Of a stretch of DNA of 64,000 nt, positions 9,586-18,027 are shown piece after piece. The stretch lies in contig NZ_WTWY01000024.1 in assembly GCF_009870825.1 (NCBI RefSeq), forward strand, positions 1 to 64,000, read 5' to 3'. Each line of letters starts with the position of its first letter. The stretch's first letter is position 1. The position numbers were made by a program, and so were the translations under genes. Under the pieces are notes generated by a model, which was not told the DNA's origin, searched no databases, and worked only from the letters and a program-made list of their open reading frames with translations. This stretch comes from Paenibacillus sp. USDA918EY. GTDB taxonomy: Bacteria > Bacillota > Bacilli > Paenibacillales > Paenibacillaceae.

Positions 9586-10815
9586 TCAATTCCTGTTAAA
9601 TCCATTGCGAATACGCTGGAAAACCTTGCCGTACCAGCCGCTTTCCACCGTACTTTCCGGAAGCGGAAACGGCTCTTCCTCCTCCTGCCCGTGAATCCGG
9701 ATGCTCATGACGACCCCGATGCTGACCATGTTGATGACCAGCGAGGTTCCCCCATAGCTGATAAAAGGGAGCGTGATGCCGGTCAGCGGCATGAGGCCGA
9801 TAAATGCGCCGATGTTGACGAAAATCTGATAGACGAACATCGTGATGATGCCCGTGATCAAATAAGGCCCCGCCCGGTCGCGGCAATCCGCCGCGATCAG
9901 CACCATCCGGTGGATCAGAATGAAATATAGCAGAAGCAGCACCGAAGAGCCGATAAAGCCGTATTCCTCGGCAATCTGCACGAAAATCGAATCGGCGTAG
10001 GCCAGCGGCACGCGCTCGGACTGGATCGTCGTCCCCTTCATGTAGCCCTTGCCTTCGATCCCGCCGGAGCCGATGGCCAGCTTCGCGTTGTACGTCTGCC
10101 AGCTGACGTCGCGGGAGGCGAGATCCGGCACCAGCCACGGGTCAAAACGGGCGATCCAGTGCTTTTTGCCGAGGTCCTCGCTTATCAGCTTGACCGCCTT
10201 GTCATGATAATGGATGTAAGCCTGGATGCCGCCAAACACCGCGGCGAAGGCGACCGCCAAAGCGATGAGGGCATGGCTGTATTTGATGTTGCCGACCCAA
10301 AGCAGCCCCGCCAAAATCACCATGTAGCTGAGCGCGTTGCCGAGGTCGTTCTGCAGCATCACGAGCGCCCACGGCACAAACGTGACAAAACCGAGCGGAA
10401 CCACGTCCCGCCAGAACTTCAGTTTGTTTTTCCGCTTCCGCACCAGCAGGAAGGATATGAAAATGATGAGAAACAGTTTAAACAATTCGGCCGGCTGCAG
10501 GCTGAGGCCGCCCGGAAGCGTGATCCACCCTTTGGCGCCGTAATATTCGTTGCCGAAAAACAGCACCAGCACCAGCAGCATCAAGCCGAACAAATAAATA
10601 TATAAGGCATACCTGATCAGCAGCTTGTAGCTGGTCAGCGAGAAACTCAAAAAGGCCGCGAAACCAACCGCATAATAGGCGGCCATCCGCTCCGAATAAT
10701 GCCCGATTTTCGGCCTGCCGGCCGTGACGCTGTAAATGGAAAGCAGGCTGAACGCCATCAACGCAAGCAGGATGAGAATGATGGACATGTCCATGCGTTT
10801 GAATTTCTGCAGCAT
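9586..10815 (-). CDS. FtsW/RodA/SpoVE (SEDS) family protein, copy 1
   Basis: 409-residue SEDS protein, first of the tandem pair. It shares with the neighbouring copy the QNDLGNALSY segment, the SDSIF-type loop (here ADSIFVQIAEEYGFIGS), the DPWLVPD segment in the large outside loop and the LMPLTGITLPFISYGGTS end. ATG at 10815 follows GGAGG. It lies between prmC (89 bases upstream) and the second copy (94 bases downstream), so the two are probably cotranscribed. Its C-terminal tail beyond the last membrane segment is longer and differs from the other copy. No penicillin-binding protein gene lies nearby, so the partner must be encoded elsewhere. Confidence 0.93.
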   Translation of the reverse strand: MLQKFKRMDMSIILILLALMAFSLLSIYSVTAGRPKIGHYSERMAAYYAVGFAAFLSFSLTSYKLLIRYALYIYLFGLMLLVLVLFFGNEYYGAKGWITLPGGLSLQPAELFKLFLIIFISFLLVRKRKNKLKFWRDVVPLGFVTFVPWALVMLQNDLGNALSYMVILAGLLWVGNIKYSHALIALAVAFAAVFGGIQAYIHYHDKAVKLISEDLGKKHWIARFDPWLVPDLASRDVSWQTYNAKLAIGSGGIEGKGYMKGTTIQSERVPLAYADSIFVQIAEEYGFIGSSVLLLLYFILIHRMVLIAADCRDRAGPYLITGIITMFVYQIFVNIGAFIGLMPLTGITLPFISYGGTSLVINMVSIGVVMSIRIHGQEEEEPFPLPESTVESGWYGKVFQRIRNGFNRN

Positions 10816-10903
10816 GCGGCATCCTCCAATATGTTTTGGATTTGGCGAAATTCCCCAAGCCTCAATACCTCTATTGTAGTTTAAACCGGATGCAAAGAAA
10901 AAT

Positions 10904-11872
10904 TTACCGCGGCGTATTCGAAATGCCGATCACATGACGCTCGATGCCGGCAAGGTCGGGGACGACGATGATTTCGTCCCAATGGCCCGCGGCGCGCAGC
11001 AGCGCCGCTACGTCCCGTGCCTGCCCCTGCCCGAGCTCGAAGGCGATGAGCCGGGGCGGGGCCTGGAGCAGCGGCAGCTGCTCCATCATGAGGCGGTACG
11101 GGGCGAGTCCGTCCGTGCCGCCGTCGAGAGCGGTGCGCGGCTCGTGGTCGCGCACCTCACGCTGCAGGCCGGCGATGTCGGCCGCAGGGATGTACGGCGG
11201 GTTGGACACCAGAATGTCCAACCCACCGCCCGCAAACGGCTCAAGCAGGTTGCCTTCCAGGAAGTCAATCTGCGCGCCGTTTGCGGCGGCGTTGCGCGCG
11301 GCGACCCGCAGCGCGCCGGCCGAGATGTCGCTGGCACGGACATGCCAGCGCGGGGCGTGCAGCGCCAGCGTGACCGCGATGGCGCCGCTGCCGGTGCCGA
11401 TGTCGGCGCACTCAAGCTTGCGCAGCGCGCCGCCTTTGCCCGATGCCCCTTCGCCGGAGGCATCGGGTCCGCCTGGAGCGCCGCTTCGCGCGGCGCCCTC
11501 CGGCCACAGCCGCTCGGCCTGCTTCAGCACGGCCTCCACGAGCAGCTCCGTTTCCGGCCGCGGAATAAGCACGGCCGGCGTCACCTCAAACGGGATGCCG
11601 TAAAATTCCTGCATCCCGATAATGTACTGCGCCGGCTCCCCGGCCCCGCGGCGCGACACCGCGCGCTCCCAAGCTTCGCGGCGCTCCCCGGGAAACGGCT
11701 CGGGCAAGGCCATGTAATAGGCCGCCCCTGCAAGCCCCAGCACATGCTCCAGGAGCAGCTGGGCGCTGCGCTGCGGCTCCGTCACGCCGCACGCGCTTAA
11801 AAAAGAGGAAGCCTCAACAAAGGCTTCCCGTATCGTTTGCTTTGGCGTCATCACGAATGTGGTTTCTTGCAA
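10904..11872 (-). CDS. prmC: Release factor N5-glutamine methyltransferase
   Basis: SAM-dependent enzyme that methylates the glutamine of the GGQ motif in release factors RF1 and RF2. An N-terminal helical domain (residues 1-90) is followed by a Rossmann methyltransferase domain with the SAM motif ADIGTGSGAIA and the catalytic NPPY in LVSNPPYIP. The start is most likely TTG at 11872: AAGGGG lies nine bases before it, and the later ATG at 11851 has no binding site. It begins five bases after the prfA stop, which indicates translational coupling. A Gly/Ala/Ser-rich insertion (about residues 145-167) separates the two domains and looks like a linker expansion. Confidence 0.95.
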   Translation of the reverse strand: MQETTFVMTPKQTIREAFVEASSFLSACGVTEPQRSAQLLLEHVLGLAGAAYYMALPEPFPGERREAWERAVSRRGAGEPAQYIIGMQEFYGIPFEVTPAVLIPRPETELLVEAVLKQAERLWPEGAARSGAPGGPDASGEGASGKGGALRKLECADIGTGSGAIAVTLALHAPRWHVRASDISAGALRVAARNAAANGAQIDFLEGNLLEPFAGGGLDILVSNPPYIPAADIAGLQREVRDHEPRTALDGGTDGLAPYRLMMEQLPLLQAPPRLIAFELGQGQARDVAALLRAAGHWDEIIVVPDLAGIERHVIGISNTPR

Positions 11873-11876
11873 AGCA

Positions 11877-12944
11877 TTATTCCCCTTTTTCCATCAATTC
11901 CGCCTGCTCGGCAATGTTCAGGGCGGAAATGATTTCCTCGATTTCGCCGTTCATCACTTGATCGAGCTTATGCAGCGTCAAGCCGATCCGGTGATCCGTC
12001 ACGCGGCTTTGCGGGAAGTTGTAGGTCCGGATCCGCTCGCTGCGGTCCCCGGTGCCGACTTTGCTTTTGCGCTCGCCGGCGTATTTCGCTTCCTCTTCCT
12101 GGCGTTTCATATCGAAAATGCGGGCGCGCAGCACCTGCAGCGCCTTTTCTTTGTTCGAGTTTTGCGATTTTCCGTCCTGGCAGGTGGCTACGATCCCGGT
12201 CGGGATGTGCGTCACCCGCACGGCGGATTTGGTCGTGTTGACGGATTGTCCGCCCGCGCCGCTGGAACAGAACGTGTCCACGCGGATATCCTTGTCGAGA
12301 ATTTCGATGTCGATATCTTCGACCTCCGGCATGACGGCCACCGTCGAGGTCGACGTATGGATCCGCCCGCCCGATTCCGTCGCCGGAATGCGCTGCACGC
12401 GGTGCGCTCCGCTTTCGTATTTCAATTTGCTGTACGCGCCGCGGCCGTTGATCATGAAGATGACCTCTTTAAAGCCGCCAAGGTCGTTCATGTTGGCTTC
12501 CATCAGCTCCACGCGCCAGCCTTGGGTATCGGCATAACGGGTGTACATGCGGTACAGATCGGATGCAAACAGCGCCGCTTCGTCGCCGCCTGCCGCGCCG
12601 CGGATTTCGACGATGACGTTTTTGTCGTCGTTCGGATCTTTGGGCAGCAGCAGAACGCGGATGCGCTCTTCAAGCTCGGTCTGCCGGGCAGTCAGCTCCT
12701 CGATTTCCATTTTGACCATTTCGCGCATGTCGTCGTCGAGCTTTTCGCCCTGCATCGCTTTGGCGGCTTCCAGCTCTTCCGTTACGGTTTTATATTCAGT
12801 ATAAGCCTCGTAAGCAGGCTGTAAGTCGGATTGTTCCTTCGAATATTCCCGAAGTCGCTTGCTGTCGTTCACAACGTCAGGGTCGCACAGCAGCTCGCTC
12901 AGTTTTTCGTAGCGGTCTGCCAAGGCTTGCAATCGGTCCAACAA
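11877..12944 (-). CDS. prfA: Peptide chain release factor 1
   Basis: Class I release factor that recognises UAA and UAG and triggers peptide release. The 355 residues carry the GGQ catalytic motif in SSGAGGQSVN and the codon-reading tripeptide region PATESGGRIHTS. Most RF1 proteins have PVT or PAT at that spot, so this fits. The start is a TTG at 12944, followed by a second TTG, behind GGAGAGGTGA. It is the first gene of the long minus-strand cluster and directly precedes prmC, which modifies it. The family assignment is firm. Confidence 0.97.
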   Translation of the reverse strand: MLDRLQALADRYEKLSELLCDPDVVNDSKRLREYSKEQSDLQPAYEAYTEYKTVTEELEAAKAMQGEKLDDDMREMVKMEIEELTARQTELEERIRVLLLPKDPNDDKNVIVEIRGAAGGDEAALFASDLYRMYTRYADTQGWRVELMEANMNDLGGFKEVIFMINGRGAYSKLKYESGAHRVQRIPATESGGRIHTSTSTVAVMPEVEDIDIEILDKDIRVDTFCSSGAGGQSVNTTKSAVRVTHIPTGIVATCQDGKSQNSNKEKALQVLRARIFDMKRQEEEAKYAGERKSKVGTGDRSERIRTYNFPQSRVTDHRIGLTLHKLDQVMNGEIEEIISALNIAEQAELMEKGE

Positions 12945-13444
12945 GGGGGGTCACCTCTCCTGTTTTTTAATATATTCCGGGGCCCCGCAAAGTAATCGGA
13001 ATAAGCTTCAGAGGCCACGCGTCGCTTTATGGGGCTATTTTAAGTGCGTTTAGTATCATTATGAAGAAAAAGCCGTTTATCCTTTTGTTAACATACCATG
13101 GACAGACGACTTTTTATTATACCATGAATCATTCGTTTTTTCCAGCCTCAAAACAGGGACCCACGGAACGCGAAACTGCCGGACTTCAAGCTTCCCGGCT
13201 TGAGGGCAATGCCGACGGTTAAACCTTATTTTATGCCCAAAATGAGAAGCATGCAAAGGCCATCGGCAAAACCGCCGAAGCCCTTGCCTCTCTTTGACCG
13301 ATGCATGCCGATCCGCTTTCGCGGAGATGTTTTTATCGCTATCGTTCCAAAATAAAACGCAGCTTTCTTCGGCCATGCGGTACAATGGAAAAAAAGTTTT
13401 TTAAAAATCTTGCAGGGTTCGTTCCGGGCCCGTCGTCAAACGAA
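12945..13444. other. Divergent intergenic region prfA / ECF operon
   Basis: This region must hold the divergent promoters of prfA (leftward) and the ECF sigma operon (rightward). TACAAT is present at 13381-13386 but has no sigma-A -35 partner at the right distance. An inverted repeat TCAAGC/GCTTGA lies near 13185-13203. A 102-codon minus-strand frame here has no binding site and unnatural composition, so I do not call it a gene. Confidence 0.45.
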
Positions 13445-14011
13445 ATGAAACAGGAGGAGGGGAGAAGACTGGAAGAGTTGCAGTGGGTCCGGGCCGTCAA
13501 GGCCGGCCATCCGGAAGCTTACAAATTTCTGGTGCAGCGGTACCAAAACATGGTGTACCACGTGTGCCTTAAAATAACATCCGACGAAACGTCGGCCAAA
13601 GATTTGTCGCAGGACATCTTCATGAAGGCTTATTCCGCCCTTCCCGCCTTCCGCGAGGATTCCTCCTTCTCCACCTGGCTGTACCAGATCGCCGTCCGCA
13701 AATGTCTCGACTGGAAGCGCGCGCAGCAGCGCGAGCAGGCGCGGCGGAGTCCGGGAGAAGTCAGCGAAAACGACTGGGTCACCAATGAGACCCCGGAACA
13801 AATCGTGTTGTCGGAAGAAAGGAGCAGCAGGCTCCGAAGGATGGTCGACGAGCTCGCTGAGCCGTACCGGTCGGCCGTCCGGATGTATTATTTCGAGCAG
13901 TGCTCTTATCAGGAAATCGCCGAACGGCGCGGGATTACCGCCAAAACGGTGGAATCCCAGCTGTACCGCGCAAGGGCCATGATGCGTAAGAAAGGAGAGG
14001 AATTACGATGA
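13445..14011 (+). CDS. ECF-type RNA polymerase sigma factor
   Basis: Group 4 sigma factor with region 2 (DLSQDIFMKAYSALPAF, then FSTWLYQIAVRKCLDWKRA) and region 4 with the helix-turn-helix SYQEIAERRGITAKTVESQLYRARAMM. The start is uncertain. The ATG at 13445 has no binding site, while AGGAGGAGGGGAG at 13452-13464 lies inside the frame and could serve a CTG at 13469 or TTG at 13478, giving a protein that begins just before the conserved LQWVRAVKAGHPEAYKFL segment. The stop overlaps the start of the anti-sigma gene (ATGA). It most likely directs transcription of its own operon; the inducing signal is unknown. Confidence 0.92.
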   Translation: MKQEEGRRLEELQWVRAVKAGHPEAYKFLVQRYQNMVYHVCLKITSDETSAKDLSQDIFMKAYSALPAFREDSSFSTWLYQIAVRKCLDWKRAQQREQARRSPGEVSENDWVTNETPEQIVLSEERSSRLRRMVDELAEPYRSAVRMYYFEQCSYQEIAERRGITAKTVESQLYRARAMMRKKGEELR

Positions 14012-14430
14012 AATGCGAATTGATCCAATATCAACTGGGGGCTTATACCGCTGGGGAACTTCCTCCTGAATCCTCCCTTTATATCGAACAGCATCTGCGT
14101 ACCTGTCCTGCGTGTCAGGCATGGCACAAGGAGGTGCAGGAAATGGCCCTCATCTGGCAGCAGCCTGACCAGGAGACCGATTTTCCAGATCTAACGGCGG
14201 ACATCATGGGTGAAATCCGGCAGATGCCGCCTCTATATACGCGCCAGGCTTCGCGAATGAGGCCTAGGAATTCCCGAAAATCGGTGATCGCCCATTTCGG
14301 GGTGGCGGCTTGCTTGGCCTTCTGCCTGTTCCAGTTCGGCGTGTTCGAACATTTGAGCTCAGGCATTTCGCAGGCGACCGAAATCTTCTCGCATTCCGTA
14401 AATCACTTATTTAAGGAGGGTAAACGATGA
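14008..14430 (+). CDS. Zinc-binding anti-sigma factor with one membrane helix
   Basis: 140-residue partner of the preceding sigma factor. The N-terminal half has the anti-sigma zinc motif HxxxCxxC (QHLRTCPACQAW at about residues 29-37) with an upstream Cys3, the ZAS/zf-HC2 arrangement that holds an ECF sigma inactive. A single hydrophobic segment (VIAHFGVAACLAFCLFQFGVF, about residues 90-110) would anchor it in the membrane with a short outside tail. Its start overlaps the sigma stop by four bases and its stop overlaps the next start by four bases, so the operon is translationally coupled. Confidence 0.9.
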   Translation: MKCELIQYQLGAYTAGELPPESSLYIEQHLRTCPACQAWHKEVQEMALIWQQPDQETDFPDLTADIMGEIRQMPPLYTRQASRMRPRNSRKSVIAHFGVAACLAFCLFQFGVFEHLSSGISQATEIFSHSVNHLFKEGKR

Positions 14431-14948
14431 TTAAAAAAAGTAGATGGCTTACGTTTTTGCTCGCGCTCATTCCCGGTGTGGGGCACCTGTATCTTGGATT
14501 TGCCAAACAAGGACTGCAACTTATGATCGGAACCGCAGCCTGCATCATTTTGATTCCGTCCATTCCGATGATTTTCTCGTTCGCGCTGGCGATTCTCTGG
14601 TTTTACCAGCTGTTCGACGCGCTGCAAAGAGCGGCCTGGATGAAAGCCGCGGCCCTGGAGCATGAACGCATGATGATGGGCCAGGAGACCTTCGGATATC
14701 CTTGGTCGATGCAGGATTTGATGGCGATGGGCGGATATCCGCGGGAAAACCAGCTGAATCCGGTTTGGACCGGGGTCGGCTGCGTCATTGCAGGCGCCGC
14801 GGTGCTGCTCGTGACCATTTTTCCAGCGCTTTGGCATTGGGTGCTTCAGGAAAATACGGCCAGCTTCCTGCTCGCCGTCGCATTAATCGGCTACGGCTTG
14901 CGGCTGCTGTTTAAAAAACCCGATCGTAGAGGGAGCGAATCTTTATGA
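14427..14948 (+). CDS. Membrane protein of the ECF operon, function unknown
   Basis: 173-residue protein with four hydrophobic segments (about residues 7-24, 31-56, 109-133 and 139-158), of which the first two form a pair around a conserved-looking GVGHLYLGFAKQGLQL segment that resembles TM2-type small membrane modules. A Met/Glu-rich cytoplasmic stretch lies in the middle. Start and stop both overlap neighbours by four bases, so it works with the sigma/anti-sigma pair or with the DUF4097 protein downstream. I do not recognise a specific family. Confidence 0.8.
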   Translation: MIKKSRWLTFLLALIPGVGHLYLGFAKQGLQLMIGTAACIILIPSIPMIFSFALAILWFYQLFDALQRAAWMKAAALEHERMMMGQETFGYPWSMQDLMAMGGYPRENQLNPVWTGVGCVIAGAAVLLVTIFPALWHWVLQENTASFLLAVALIGYGLRLLFKKPDRRGSESL

Positions 14949-16054
14949 ACCCCCCAGTGAATCAGACGCCTCCGCCCATCAAGGTCGGCCGTTGGACTTC
15001 CGCCATCGGCCTGATCGGCGTCGGCGTCATCGTTTTATTGCAATTCAACAACATCATTTCGTCCGAGGCGCTTAAATATGTGTGGCCCATGCTGCTTATT
15101 CTACTTGGCGTCGAGGTGGTGATCGCCAATATCATCCACTCCGAAAGAAGAGTGAGGCTTGGCGGCTTCAGCGTGACGATCCTGATTCTTTTGCTGCTGG
15201 TTAGCACGGTTCAGACCGTGCTGCCGGATCTAAGCAGCTTGTTCAACCGCGGTTATGTCAGCGCCGTTCAAGGGCAAACGGAAATAGGGAGCGGCATTAA
15301 ACGCGTCGAGATCATGGTCGACCATGGGAAAGTCAACGTCACCGGCACCGAAGATGCCAAACTTGCCTACGACGGAAAATTCCGGTTCCGCGACGCTAAA
15401 AACCAGGAAGATGCCGATCGGAAAGCCAAGGAAAGATGGAAGGTCAATCCGTCCGGGGACACGCTCGTCCTTTCGCTCGAAGATAATCCCGAAATCTTGT
15501 TTCAAATCGGCTTCTTCCCGGATGAGGAATATGTGAACGTATCCGTGCCGAAATCGCTTGAGGTGAAGGTTCGTACCAAAAACGACTCGGTGACCGGGAA
15601 GCAATTGGACGCCGGCTTCACCGCCTTGACCACCAATTCGTCCATTGCGCTGGAGCAAGTAAAAGGCAACGTATCCGCTTCAACGACGAACGGTGCGGTT
15701 CGGGTGGCGGACATCGGCGGCTCTGCACAGTTGAAATCAACCAACGGGTCCCTTACGATCGATCGCGTGGCCGGAGAGGTAACCGCCAAGACGACCAACG
15801 GAGCGATCCGGGGCGCTTCCGCCATTGGCGGCGACTGGACCTGCAGCAGCACGAACGGCAGCATCAATCTCAAGGTTCCCGAAAACGCGAGCGCCGAAAT
15901 CAAAGCCAAAACCTCCAATTCGTCCATCGGAGGCGGCATCGCGTGGGCCGAGGATGGCGGCGACAACCGTAAACGCGCCGTGATTGGCGACGGTTCCCAT
16001 CATGTCGAGCTGACGACATCCAACGGCAGCATCAATGTGAATTACGAGAACTAA
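14945..16054 (+). CDS. Membrane-anchored DUF4097 (beta-helical adhesin-like) protein
   Basis: 369 residues. Three hydrophobic helices at about 17-36, 43-62 and 72-92 form a LiaF/DUF5668-like membrane part. After residue 105 comes an exported or membrane-attached domain built of short repeats of the type TTNGAV/STNGSI/TSNSSI, the hallmark of DUF4097, predicted to form a right-handed beta-structure. Proteins with this pair of modules occur in cell-envelope stress operons such as lia. It is the last gene of the ECF operon and is followed by a terminator. Role inferred: sensing or repairing envelope damage. Confidence 0.85.
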   Translation: MNPPVNQTPPPIKVGRWTSAIGLIGVGVIVLLQFNNIISSEALKYVWPMLLILLGVEVVIANIIHSERRVRLGGFSVTILILLLLVSTVQTVLPDLSSLFNRGYVSAVQGQTEIGSGIKRVEIMVDHGKVNVTGTEDAKLAYDGKFRFRDAKNQEDADRKAKERWKVNPSGDTLVLSLEDNPEILFQIGFFPDEEYVNVSVPKSLEVKVRTKNDSVTGKQLDAGFTALTTNSSIALEQVKGNVSASTTNGAVRVADIGGSAQLKSTNGSLTIDRVAGEVTAKTTNGAIRGASAIGGDWTCSSTNGSINLKVPENASAEIKAKTSNSSIGGGIAWAEDGGDNRKRAVIGDGSHHVELTTSNGSINVNYEN

Positions 16055-16122
16055 AAATAAGCAACCGATAAGGATGGTTAATCCTTCATTGTTTACGGGA
16101 GACGTTTTCCGGAAAATATCTG

Positions 16123-16166
16123 AAAATTCGGGCTTCAAGGTTCCATATCTTGAAAGCCCGATTTTC
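16123..16166 (+). terminator. Terminator of the ECF operon
   Basis: Stem with arms AATCGGGCTTTCAAG (as complement) and ATTCGGGCTTCAAG around a nine-base loop, followed by ATTTTC. It lies 70 bases after the DUF4097 gene. The stem is nearly perfect with one bulge, and A and T runs on both sides could make it work in both directions. Confidence 0.7.
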
Positions 16167-16239
16167 GCTCCAATACCCGCTCGCCAAATTCGATCATGAA
16201 TGGCGGTTCGGGTTCTTTCCGTACCTCGCCCCTACCCGT

Positions 16240-16470
16240 TTATTCATCAACCAGCTCCAATAAATAATCCGTATATTCTTCCTCACTCATGTTCGAAATC
16301 GCGGCAGCCAGCTTATCCTGGGCTTGTGCGGCCGGCAGGCGCTCATAATCCATTTTGCTTATCTTGGCCATCCGCGCCCGATAATCGGGCGTGCTGTTCC
16401 GCTCAATATATTGAATGACCTGCTGCAAGGGCATTTTTTTGAGCGTCCAAATACTGATGTCCTGACTCAA
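16240..16470 (-). CDS. Small hypothetical protein
   Basis: I do not recognise this gene. I prefer the TTG at 16470 because GGGGGAG lies six bases upstream, giving 76 residues; an in-frame ATG at 16503 would add 11 residues but has no binding site. The product is charged and predicted helical, with no membrane segment, no cysteine and a Glu-rich end (SEEEYTDYLLELVDE). It stands alone between two convergent or divergent neighbours. The clear ribosome binding site and normal amino-acid use argue that it is real. Confidence 0.6.
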   Translation of the reverse strand: MSQDISIWTLKKMPLQQVIQYIERNSTPDYRARMAKISKMDYERLPAAQAQDKLAAAISNMSEEEYTDYLLELVDE

Positions 16471-16676
16471 CAGATTCTCCCCCTTTAACCTTTCATAATG
16501 CATGTATTCCTATAGTGTCCGGCCACCGGCGGCCCCATTCCGTGATTGTCGGCGCCTCACGCCGAAAAGGCTGCCCCTGGGCAAGCTGCACCTCTTTGCT
16601 AATCGCATGACTAACAATCGGGTGCAGTGCGCGTCGGGACAGCCCTTAACTACCAATGCTCTGGTATTACACTGTA

Positions 16677-17777
16677 TTACACGTTAAACCGGAAATGCAT
16701 GACGTCGCCGTCGGCAACGACGTAGTCCTTACCTTCGAGGCGGAGCTGGCCGCGTTCCTTGGCTGCGTTCATGCTGCCGGCAGCCATCAGGTCGTCGTAG
16801 GAAACGACCTCCGCCCGGATGAACCCGCGCTCAAAGTCCGAATGGATGACGCCCGCAGCCTGCGGCGCTTTCATTCCTTTGCGGATCGTCCATGCCCGTA
16901 CTTCCTGAACGCCGGCCGTAAAATACGTATAGAGGCCGAGAAGCCGGTATGCCGCTTTAATCAAGCGGTTCAAGCCGGATTCCTCAAGGCCCAGCTCTTC
17001 AAGGAACATCGCCTTGTCCTCGCCTTCAAGCTCGGCGATTTCGGCTTCGACCTTGGCGCTGATCGGCACGACCTCGGCATGCTCGGCCGCCGCGAAATCC
17101 TTAACCTGCTGCACGTACGGGTTGCTGTCCGCACCGGCCACGCCGTCTTCGCTGACATTGGCGGCATAGAGGACCGGCTTCATCGTCAGCAGGTGCAAAT
17201 CGCGCAGCACGACCTTCTCGTCATCGGACAGCTCTACGCTGCGCGCAGGCTGGTCGTTGTACAGCGCTTCTTTCACGCGCTCCAGAATGGCGATCTCCTG
17301 CTCGTATTGCTTGTTGCCGCCTTTCATGTTTTTGCGGGCGCGATCGATCCGTTTGTCGACGCTCTCCAGGTCGGCGAGAATCAGCTCCAGGTTGATCGTC
17401 TGGATGTCGCTGACCGGATCCACTTTCCCGTCGACGTGTGTAATGTTCTCGTCCTCGAAGCATCTGACGACATGGACGATGGCATCCACTTCACGGATGT
17501 GGGCCAAAAATTTGTTGCCGAGCCCTTCGCCTTTACTCGCGCCGCGGACAAGGCCCGCGATATCCACGAATTCGAACGCGGTCGGCACGGTTTTGTTCGG
17601 CTGCACAAGCTCGGTAAGCTTGTCCAGACGCTCGTCCGGCACCTCCACGACGCCGACGTTCGGATCGATCGTGCAGAACGGATAGTTTGCGGATTCCGCA
17701 CCCGCCTGCGTAATCGCGTTAAACAAAGTGGATTTGCCGACGTTCGGCAATCCCACGATACCTGCTTTCAAAGCCAT
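16677..17777 (-). CDS. ychF: Redox-regulated ATPase/GTPase YchF
   Basis: Obg-family P-loop protein of the YchF/Ola1 group, ribosome-associated and linked to stress and translation control. G1 is GLPNVGKST at residues 8-16. The G4 motif is NVSED instead of NKxD, the change that gives this family its preference for ATP. A central coiled-coil insertion precedes a C-terminal TGS domain (FFTAGVQEVRAWTI onward). The 366 residues and the FxFNV end are standard. ATG at 17777 follows GGAGTG. Confidence 0.97.
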   Translation of the reverse strand: MALKAGIVGLPNVGKSTLFNAITQAGAESANYPFCTIDPNVGVVEVPDERLDKLTELVQPNKTVPTAFEFVDIAGLVRGASKGEGLGNKFLAHIREVDAIVHVVRCFEDENITHVDGKVDPVSDIQTINLELILADLESVDKRIDRARKNMKGGNKQYEQEIAILERVKEALYNDQPARSVELSDDEKVVLRDLHLLTMKPVLYAANVSEDGVAGADSNPYVQQVKDFAAAEHAEVVPISAKVEAEIAELEGEDKAMFLEELGLEESGLNRLIKAAYRLLGLYTYFTAGVQEVRAWTIRKGMKAPQAAGVIHSDFERGFIRAEVVSYDDLMAAGSMNAAKERGQLRLEGKDYVVADGDVMHFRFNV

Positions 17778-17985
17778 CGATATGACACTCCTATTTCATA
17801 TTGGACTAGGCAAAAGCCCGAATGATTTGAAGGATTCGAAAAAATCCCCATCTATTAAACGGAAATAAAAATACGCAAACCTTGCAACCAACCGCTGCGC
17901 TGGCGCAGCCTCTCAATCCTACCCATTATATATTAGAACCAGGGGGGCATCAAGACAAAGGCGGCGTACCGTCAGTCCGCGCCAA

Positions 17986-18017
17986 AAAGCCCCCGGCCCC
18001 CATCGGCCGGGGACTGC
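17986..18017 (-). terminator. Terminator after fni
   Basis: On the minus strand CCCCGGCC, loop GATGG, GGCCGGGG is followed by GCTTTTTGG. It begins about ten bases past the fni stop. GC-rich stem plus T run make it convincing. Confidence 0.85.
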
Positions 18018-18027
18018 CCGGCATCGT

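Noticed and set aside
13077..13385. 102-codon minus-strand frame between prfA and the ECF operon
   Set aside because: No binding site, TTG or late ATG start, unnatural composition, and it would cover the divergent promoter region.
13381..13386. TACAAT as the -10 element of the ECF operon
   Set aside because: No acceptable sigma-A -35 element at 16-18 bases; ECF operons normally use a different promoter, so I left it unassigned.
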